Below, one piece after another: positions 56,781 through 64,000 of a stretch of 64,000 nucleotides of DNA (the stretch's first letter is position 1; each line of letters starts with the position of its first letter). The stretch is from positions 1 to 64,000 of the forward strand of contig JAILKS010000044.1 in the NCBI GenBank assembly GCA_024693715.1, read 5' to 3'. The notes beneath the pieces were generated by a model. It was not told the DNA's origin, did not search any database, and saw nothing but the letters and a program-made list of their open reading frames with translations. The position numbers were made by a program, and so were the translations under genes. This DNA comes from Treponema sp. GTDB taxonomy: Bacteria; Spirochaetota; Spirochaetia; Treponematales; Treponemataceae.

Positions 56781-58463
56781 ATGGAATTTACAGAATTTGG
56801 CCTTGATGAAAGGCTTTTACGCGGTGTTGAAGCTGCCGGTTATGTCAGTTGTACACCTGTTCAGGAGCAGGTAATAAAAGCTTCATTAAAAGAGGGAGAA
56901 AAGGGACCTGATTTATATGTTCAGTCACAGACAGGAACCGGAAAAACCTGTGCTTATCTTGTTGCAGTAATTCAGAGAATGTTAAACAATCCCGGAAAAA
57001 AATGTCTTATCTTAGCACCTACACGTGAGCTTGCAGTTCAGATTGAAGAAGAAGCAAAAGTTCTTGCAGGACCCGGTTGTCTTAAGGCATTCAGTGTTTA
57101 CGGCGGCGTAGGTTACGAAAAACAGATTTCCATGCTTAAAAAGGGCGTAGATATCATTATCGGAACTCCGGGCCGTGTAATCGATTTACAGGAAGGCGGT
57201 AATCTTTCTTTAACTGACGCAGCCTTCTGTGTTATTGACGAAGCAGACAGAATGTTCGACATGGGATTTTATCCTGATTTAAGAAAAATCCTTAAGTGCC
57301 TGCCGGAAGCAGAACAGAGACAGACAATGCTTTTTAGTGCAACACTCAATTCTTATGTTAAAAATCTTGCATGGGAATATACACGCGATCCTATCGAAAT
57401 CACAATCGAAGCAGAAAATATTACTGTAAGCGAAATTTCACAGGAGCTTTTGCACGTTTCAAGTGATGAAAAAATGAAGCTCTTAATCGGAATTTTAAAG
57501 CATGAACTTCCTGAAAGCGTAATCATTTTCTGTAATACAAAAAGAACCTGTGAAGTTGTTTCAAAGCGTCTTGCTATCAACAATATCAAATCAGAATTTT
57601 TAATTGGTGATTTACCTCAGTCAAAGAGACTTTCCATTCTTAAAAACTTTAAAGTCGGCGAAGTTCGTTGTCTTGTTGCTACAGATGTTGCAGCACGCGG
57701 AATTGATGTAGACGACCTTGCAATGGTAATCAACTTTGATCTTCCTGTAGAAGCAGAAAACTATGTTCACCGTATTGGTCGTACAGCAAGAGCAGGTAAA
57801 TCAGGAAAGGCATATACCTTCTGTTCTGAACAGGATGTTTACAATCTTCCTGCAATTGAACGCTATATCGAAATGCAGATTCCTTCTACAGTAGCATACC
57901 CTGATCAGATGGAAGAAGATAAATCAGCCGGAATGTTCATTAAGACAGAAAACTGGCGTGGCGACGATGATTACGATAATCGTAACGGAAGAAGAAAGGG
58001 ACGCGACGGAGATTTCCACAATAAGGGCGGAAAATCAAACTATCATAAAAATCATTCAGACCGCGGTGGCTATCACAAAGACGGCTATAAAAAAGACGGT
58101 AAATCTGGAGAATACAAAAAGAAAACATATTATAATAAACCGTATATTGATCCTGCAAAACTTGAAGGTCTTTCTTATGAAGAACGCATGAAACTTTATA
58201 AAGAGGCTTATGCTTCTAAGGGAACGGATCAGAAGTCGAAAGATAATAAAAATTTCAGGCATTCAGATTATAAAAAGAAAAATAAAAAATCCGGGGCTTA
58301 TAAGAAAGATTATCAGAAAGGCGGATATTCAAAAGATTCATATAAAAAGGACGGAAAGAAATCATACAATAAGCAGTATGATAAAAATGTTCAGAATAAA
58401 CCTGCCGCTCCACAGAAAAAGTCTTTATGGCAGAAGGTAAAGGGTTTATTCGGAAGAAAGTAA
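56781..58463 (+). CDS. DEAD-box RNA helicase with long basic low-complexity tail
   Basis: QSQTGTGKTCAYL, APTRELAVQ, GTPGRVIDL, DEADRMFDMGF, FSATL, HRIGRTARAGK; tail rich in K/G/Y/D. Confidence 0.93.
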   Translation: MEFTEFGLDERLLRGVEAAGYVSCTPVQEQVIKASLKEGEKGPDLYVQSQTGTGKTCAYLVAVIQRMLNNPGKKCLILAPTRELAVQIEEEAKVLAGPGCLKAFSVYGGVGYEKQISMLKKGVDIIIGTPGRVIDLQEGGNLSLTDAAFCVIDEADRMFDMGFYPDLRKILKCLPEAEQRQTMLFSATLNSYVKNLAWEYTRDPIEITIEAENITVSEISQELLHVSSDEKMKLLIGILKHELPESVIIFCNTKRTCEVVSKRLAINNIKSEFLIGDLPQSKRLSILKNFKVGEVRCLVATDVAARGIDVDDLAMVINFDLPVEAENYVHRIGRTARAGKSGKAYTFCSEQDVYNLPAIERYIEMQIPSTVAYPDQMEEDKSAGMFIKTENWRGDDDYDNRNGRRKGRDGDFHNKGGKSNYHKNHSDRGGYHKDGYKKDGKSGEYKKKTYYNKPYIDPAKLEGLSYEERMKLYKEAYASKGTDQKSKDNKNFRHSDYKKKNKKSGAYKKDYQKGGYSKDSYKKDGKKSYNKQYDKNVQNKPAAPQKKSLWQKVKGLFGRK

Positions 58464-58484
58464 ACTGATTTTAAGGAATTCATT

Positions 58485-59468
58485 ATGAAAAAGACTATCT
58501 GTATTTTTGCTGCTTTATTTTTATTTTTTATTTCCTGCAGGCATAATTATCTTCCATGTGAAAATTATCGTGAAGCTATGCGCGATTTTGTCATAAAAAT
58601 TTCAGATAATGCACGTGCAATAAATCCTTCTTTTATTGTTATTCCACAGAACGGTCAGAATGTTGCATGGGATGATGAAGATGATATAAATCCGGACCAG
58701 AATTACTTTAATGCGATTGACGGTTGCGGTCGTGAAGATACTTTTTATGGAATGGATGCAAATTATGATATAGCAGACGGTACAGTTACTCCGGCAAATC
58801 TTTAAGAAGAAATTCAGGAAATGTGTGATATTTATAAAGATGCCGGTCTTACAGTTCTTTCTACAGATTACACAGGTGATGATTCAACTAAAATAGAAGA
58901 TTCATTTACAAAAAATAAAAATAAGGGTTATATTTCTTTTGCAGCTGTTGAGCGTAAAATGAATGTTATTCCTTCTTATTCTGTGCATTATGTTAATGAT
59001 TCTGATGTTTCAAGACTTTCTGATGCAAAAAACTTTTTATATTTAATAAATCCTGATAATTATTCTTCAAAACAAGATTTTATTTCTGATTTATGCCAGA
59101 CAGATTATGATGCTTTAATAATTGATTTGTTCTGCGGTGATGAAATTCTTACTGCTTCAGATTTGCAGCTTCTTAAAGTTAAGCATAACGGAGGAAAACG
59201 TCTTGTAATCTGTTATATGAGTATTGGAGAAGCAGAAGATTACCGCTGGTACTGGAAAAAGTCATGGAAAAAGAATCCTCCTGATTATTTATGTAAAGAA
59301 AATCAGGATTGGGAAGGAAATTTTAAGGTAAGGTACTGGTATCCTCAGTGGCAGGAAATTATCTGCGGGAAAGACGGATATCTTTCTAAGATTTTAAATG
59401 CCGGTTTTGACGGAGTTTATCTTGATATTATAGATGCATTTGAATATTTTGAAGAAGATTATGAATAA
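58485..59468 (+). pseudogene. GH114/TM1410-like lipoprotein gene interrupted by one in-frame TAA
   Basis: ORFs 58485-58805 and 58821-59468 share a frame, separated by a single TAA at 58803-58805 (..TPANL*EEIQEMCDIYKDAGL..); lipobox at the start, LVICYMSIGEAEDYRWYW and GFDGVYLDIIDAFEYF downstream. Confidence 0.75.
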
Positions 59469-59535
59469 TTAAGTTGCATGAACTTATTTTTTCATATAAA
59501 TTTAACCAGATATTTTTTTTTATAAGGATTTTTTA

Positions 59536-61188
59536 ATGATTACTGTAAGTGATGTTAGTGTTTCATTCAGCGAAAAACCTCTTTTTAAAGATGTAAACCT
59601 TAAGTTCAATAAAGGAAACTGTTATGGAATTACCGGTGCAAATGGTGCTGGTAAATCAACCTTCTTAAAGCTTTTGTCCGGCGAACTGGAAAAGGATTCC
59701 GGTGAAATTTTTATGACTCCGGGCGAACGCATGGCTGTATTAAAACAGGACCACTTTGCTTTTGACCAGTATTCTGTAAAAGATACAGTTATGATGGGCT
59801 TTCCACGTCTTTATGAAGTTTCTAAGGCACGTGATGAAATTTATGCAAAGGCTGATTTTACAGAAGAAGACGGAATTAAATCTGCAGAGCTCGAAGCAGA
59901 ATTCGGAGAACTCGGAGGATACGAAGCAGAAAATCAGATTGAACAGATGCTTTCTGGTCTTGGTCTTGAAGAAGAACATCACGACAAAATGATGAGCGAG
60001 CTTGATGAAAGCCAGAAGGTTCGTGTTCTTCTGGCACAGGCTATCTACGGAAATCCTGACGCTCTCATCCTCGACGAACCTACAAACGGTCTTGATATCG
60101 AATCTATTACATGGCTTGAAAACTTCCTTTTGGAATTTGAAAACACTGTAATTGTTGTTTCCCACGACCGTCACTTCTTGAATACTGTCTGCACATATAT
60201 CTGCGACATCGATTTTGGAAAGATTACTCAGTTCAGCGGAAACTACGACTTCTGGTATCAGATGACTCAGGTTATGCAGCGTCAGGCTCACGATCAGCAG
60301 AAAAAGACTGAAGAAAAAATGAAGGATTTACGTGAATTCATCCTCCGTTTCAGCTCTAACGCATCTAAGGCAAAACAGGCAACAAGCCGTAAAAAGATTT
60401 ACGACAAGCTCGCAGACTCACTCGAAGATATCCCTGTTTCTACCCGTAAGTTCCCTTATGTAAACTTTAAGGCAGACCGCGAAATCGGAAACAACGTTCT
60501 TGAAATTAAAGATTTAAATTATACAGACGCAGACGGAAACGTTTTGTTAAAGAACTTCAATTTAAAGGTAAACCGCACAGATAAAATCGCTTTTGTTGGT
60601 ATTGAACACAATTCAGTAACGGCACTTTTTGATATCATCAATGGAAAGGTAAAACCTCAGAGCGGAGAATTCTTCTGGGGAACTACAACAAGTCAGACTT
60701 ATCTTCCACGCGACAACAACGAAAACTTTAATAATGATCTTAACATCACTGAATGGCTCAAGCAGTATTCTAAAGAACAGGATGATTCTTATGTAAGAGG
60801 CTTCCTTGGAAGAATGCTTTTTAGTGGTGATGAATCGCTTAAAAAAGTAAAGGTTTTGTCCGGAGGTGAAAAGGTTCGCTGTATGCTGTCTAAACTCATG
60901 CTCAGTGGTGCAAACTGTATTACAATGGATGACCCGACAAACCATCTTGACCTCGAAGCAATTCAGTCTTTGAACGAAGGTTTGATTGCATTCCCGGGCG
61001 TACTTTTGTTTAGCTCACACGACCATGAATTCATTCAGTCTATTGCAAACCGCATTGTAGAAATTACTCCAAACGGCGTAATCGACAGAATGATGAGCTT
61101 TGATGATTACATTACCGACGATACAATTACAGAACAGAGAAAGAAATTATACGAAGGAACCGGTAAAAAAATTAAATACAGAGTGTAA
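59536..61188 (+). CDS. ABC-F family ATPase
   Basis: Two ABC cassettes without TM (GANGAGKSTFLKLLSGE; ALILDEPTNGLD; LSGGEKVRCMLSKLML; MDDPTNHLDLEAI). Confidence 0.93.
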   Translation: MITVSDVSVSFSEKPLFKDVNLKFNKGNCYGITGANGAGKSTFLKLLSGELEKDSGEIFMTPGERMAVLKQDHFAFDQYSVKDTVMMGFPRLYEVSKARDEIYAKADFTEEDGIKSAELEAEFGELGGYEAENQIEQMLSGLGLEEEHHDKMMSELDESQKVRVLLAQAIYGNPDALILDEPTNGLDIESITWLENFLLEFENTVIVVSHDRHFLNTVCTYICDIDFGKITQFSGNYDFWYQMTQVMQRQAHDQQKKTEEKMKDLREFILRFSSNASKAKQATSRKKIYDKLADSLEDIPVSTRKFPYVNFKADREIGNNVLEIKDLNYTDADGNVLLKNFNLKVNRTDKIAFVGIEHNSVTALFDIINGKVKPQSGEFFWGTTTSQTYLPRDNNENFNNDLNITEWLKQYSKEQDDSYVRGFLGRMLFSGDESLKKVKVLSGGEKVRCMLSKLMLSGANCITMDDPTNHLDLEAIQSLNEGLIAFPGVLLFSSHDHEFIQSIANRIVEITPNGVIDRMMSFDDYITDDTITEQRKKLYEGTGKKIKYRV

Positions 61189-61298
61189 TTTAAGAAAACT
61201 CTTAGAATCTTCTTAATTGTTTTAAATACAGAACAGCTGCTTTTATTATATAATATGCTTGAAAGATAAGAAAAAAGTGCTTGAAAGGAGATTTAAAT

Positions 61299-62885
61299 AT
61301 GAAAAGAAGTATTTTTACATTATTAATCTGTTGTTTGTCATCATTTTTGTTTGCAAACGTAAAGTTAAATTCTGTACAAACCTCGTATAATTCTATTTCT
61401 AAAAATTCAGAAGGATGTTCTCAGCAGACTGTCTATTCTGATGACGGAATGGAAATTACTGCTTATGCAAAGGTAATTGATGATAAAATACAGTACACTG
61501 TGATTATTAAAGATATTCAGGATGCGAATTTCCTTTTAGAAAAGGATTGTCTTCAGGTTTTTTCAGGTTCTATCGATAAAGACGAATGGTATGAGCTTGA
61601 TTATGTCGGTGGAACAAAAACCGGCAAGGTATCTGTAGATGTAGATGAAGATGAAGATGATTACTACTACAATGACGATACATCTTCTGTTTCTTCAAAT
61701 GTAGATGAAGACGATTTCCTTACCGCCTGCGTTACAATAGGTACCGCTGCAATCTGTACAGCAAGTTTAATTGATTTTTTCAGTAGTCCAAAACCTGTCG
61801 TAGTTACATCATCAAGAAGGGCACCGGCAAGAGTTTCTAGAGCTCCTAAAAAATATTCAGGTTCACGTTATGAACCGTATAGACCTTCTCCACGAATTGT
61901 TTATCACAGACATCATCTTTATCCTGAAACTGCATTAATCTGGGTAATTGACAGAGAAGTTAGAAATGAAAGACAGACAGATGTTCCTGTATATAATAAT
62001 CAGAGAAGTGTTGTAAGCACTCAGTCAGAAATCCATGGTGATAAATATATCGGTACAATCATTTCTGATTTTGAAAGAGGTCCTGATTACAGGCTTCGTC
62101 TTACAGTTTCTGATGAAGAATATATTGACTTTTATTTTACAAGAACAGATAAGGCACAGAGAAGAAATAAGAATAAAACTGTAGTACCTCCTCAAGAAAA
62201 GGTAACAGCTGTTCCAAAAACTATAAAACCTGTTGCTCCAAGAAAACAGCCTGTAGAAACAAGAACAGAAGAAACTGTCAGAGTACCGGAAGTTAGTGAG
62301 ACATATAATACAATTGCCGCTGTAACTGTAGTTCCTGAATTTAAAAACTGGGGTGCAATGTATATTTATAACGGTACGGGGCTTGGCTGTTACGCAGGCT
62401 TCAAATTAAAGTTTGCCAATGTTTGGGATAGTGAAGTACTTGGAGTTTATGATGATGATTCTTTTGCAATGTATGATGATTCACTTCCTTATGGCGCTAA
62501 TTCAGGAAAAAAATATGAATATGGATTTGATGAGTTTTCAAACCATAAAACAACTGAAATCAGTATGGATATTGGTTTGACCTTGAAACTTTTCTCTCAT
62601 ACATATCTTATGGGTGGTTGTGACATTACCTTCGCAAATACCTATAAAGAAGGAATCTTCTCATACCGCGAATGGAATGAAGTAAACGGTGAGTGGAAAT
62701 CATGGCATCAATATGAGCAGGGCTGGTTAAAAACATCAACTACCGATGTGATTTTCTCACCACAGATTGGTCTTGATTTCGTGTTCGGAAATATAAATAT
62801 AGGTACACTTTTACAGTTTACTGTAACAGACGATATAAAGAACATGCCTTGCTGCTTTAATTTAATGGCAGGTATTTCGTTCTAG
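61299..62885 (+). CDS. Secreted/outer-membrane hypothetical protein
   Basis: Signal peptide MKRSIFTLLICCLSSFLFA; Asp-rich stretch; C-terminal beta-strand-like segments ending in F. Confidence 0.6.
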   Translation: MKRSIFTLLICCLSSFLFANVKLNSVQTSYNSISKNSEGCSQQTVYSDDGMEITAYAKVIDDKIQYTVIIKDIQDANFLLEKDCLQVFSGSIDKDEWYELDYVGGTKTGKVSVDVDEDEDDYYYNDDTSSVSSNVDEDDFLTACVTIGTAAICTASLIDFFSSPKPVVVTSSRRAPARVSRAPKKYSGSRYEPYRPSPRIVYHRHHLYPETALIWVIDREVRNERQTDVPVYNNQRSVVSTQSEIHGDKYIGTIISDFERGPDYRLRLTVSDEEYIDFYFTRTDKAQRRNKNKTVVPPQEKVTAVPKTIKPVAPRKQPVETRTEETVRVPEVSETYNTIAAVTVVPEFKNWGAMYIYNGTGLGCYAGFKLKFANVWDSEVLGVYDDDSFAMYDDSLPYGANSGKKYEYGFDEFSNHKTTEISMDIGLTLKLFSHTYLMGGCDITFANTYKEGIFSYREWNEVNGEWKSWHQYEQGWLKTSTTDVIFSPQIGLDFVFGNINIGTLLQFTVTDDIKNMPCCFNLMAGISF

Positions 62886-64000
62886 TTCAGCTTCGATTTA
62901 AAGTTTGCCAGCATATCGGAGAACATTTGATGTGTTTCTTCCTGTGTCAGCACTTTTTCCTGATGATATTCCACAAGATTTGCCGGAATTTCATCAAGGA
63001 AGCGGCTTGGTTCGCATTCAGTTGTAACTGTCATTTTATTTCGTTTTTTACATGATGATATGATGAGTTTATCACGGGCTCTTGTTATGGCAACATAAAA
63101 GAGCCTTCTTTCTTCTTCAACATCTCCGTTATTTTCTTCTACAGAACGCGCATGAGGAATTAATCCTTCTTCTGCACCTGCGATAAAAACTACCGGAAAT
63201 TCAAGCCCCTTTGATGCATGTATCGTCATAAGATTAACTTTTCCCTTATCATTTTCATCTTCCATATCATCTCTCGAAAGAAGGGTAATCCTGTTCAGAT
63301 AATTAAAGAGACTTGGATTTTCGTTGTCCGGATCTGTTTCCCATATTTCTATTGAATTTAATAGAAATTCAATGTTTTTCATTTTGAATTGAACTGCTTT
63401 TAAGCTTTTTATGAATTCTGAAGTAAGATAATCCTTGTAATTAATTGCTTCTACAAGTTCCCTTACTTTTTTTGAAAGACCACGTCCGCTTAAAAGCTTA
63501 GATCTGTGATTTTCAATTATATCAACAAAGGACTGCAAATCTTCCTTTACCGTATCACTTGCCTGAATTAACGGATCTGTTATTACATAATTTATTGCGC
63601 TCCAGAGCGTGCAGTTTTCTTTTTCTGCTACATCATTTAAAATTTGAATTGTTGCACGACCGATTCCGCGTCTTGGAGTATTTATTATGCGTAAAAGGTT
63701 TATATCATCATCATGATTTGCAATAACACGTAAATAACTTATTACATCCTTTATTTCTTTTCGTTCAAAAAAGCTTGTACCACCGCTGATTGTGTAAGGA
63801 ATGTTGTTTGCAAGAAATGCTTCTTCGATATAACGGCTTTGTGTGTTTGCACGCATTAAAACACCAAAATCATCATATTTGAATTTTTCTTCCATCGAGA
63901 TTCCAAGAATGCTTTCTGCGATAAAGTTTGCCTCATCGGTTTCATTATCGGGCATGAATATTTCGATAGGTTTTCCGCTTCCTTTTCCGCTCCAAAGCTT
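62882..64000 (-). CDS. UvrD/PcrA-like helicase, C-terminal part (runs off the right edge)
   Basis: LMTIHASKGLEFPVVFIAGAEEGLIPHARS, EERRLFYVAITRARDKLII; frame continues through 64000 (KLWSGKGSGKPIEIFMPDNET). Confidence 0.93.
   Translation of the reverse strand, partial: KLWSGKGSGKPIEIFMPDNETDEANFIAESILGISMEEKFKYDDFGVLMRANTQSRYIEEAFLANNIPYTISGGTSFFERKEIKDVISYLRVIANHDDDINLLRIINTPRRGIGRATIQILNDVAEKENCTLWSAINYVITDPLIQASDTVKEDLQSFVDIIENHRSKLLSGRGLSKKVRELVEAINYKDYLTSEFIKSLKAVQFKMKNIEFLLNSIEIWETDPDNENPSLFNYLNRITLLSRDDMEDENDKGKVNLMTIHASKGLEFPVVFIAGAEEGLIPHARSVEENNGDVEEERRLFYVAITRARDKLIISSCKKRNKMTVTTECEPSRFLDEIPANLVEYHQEKVLTQEETHQMFSDMLANFKSKLN

Noticed and set aside
59740-60291. 183-aa reverse ORF
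   Set aside because: Antisense of the ABC-F gene; no start context or family pattern.

Overview
AT-rich chromosomal window with spirochaete character, most likely a gut/rumen-type Treponema (inference from FlaA, a spiro-SPASM radical SAM protein, the flaA...rpsT/HU/lnt/rho/rpmE gene order, and GH10/GH51 plant-polysaccharide enzymes). Most of it is housekeeping backbone: mtaB-like, thrS, hslO, two ABC exporters, ssrA (tmRNA), an RsbU/V/W-type partner-switching trio, TPR proteins, mutL, xseA/xseB, flaA, a RelA/SpoT-TPR protein, a DinG-like helicase, plsC, rpsT, HU, lnt, rho, rpmE, a DEAD-box helicase, an ABC-F protein and a partial UvrD/PcrA. RNA genes read directly: tRNA-Pro(TGG), tRNA-Glu(TTC) and tmRNA. 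Points most worth a second look: (1) tRNA-Pro and tmRNA each have their 3' end plus terminator duplicated downstream. The material between the copies is hairpin-rich, carries inverted copies of the RNA gene's own sequence, and shares a related motif at the two loci; this suggests a small element, or a recombination process, acting at tRNA/tmRNA 3' ends. (2) A GC-richer pseudogene fragment at 777-1018, paralogous to the intact M14-like gene at 47765. (3) A 44-bp leader duplicated around three consecutive hairpins upstream of a SUMF1-type lipoprotein gene. (4) A tightly coupled spiro-SPASM / glycosyltransferase / SpsF-SpsG-methyltransferase fusion / ATP-grasp operon next to flaA. (5) A RadC/JAB-like domain fused to a DinG helicase. 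(6) A coupled TPR-Mrr-like / phosphoesterase / ParB-like operon. (7) A gene split by a single in-frame TAA. (8) A toxin-antitoxin promoter with a clear direct-repeat operator candidate. No CRISPR array, rRNA operon, transposase or phage gene was seen.
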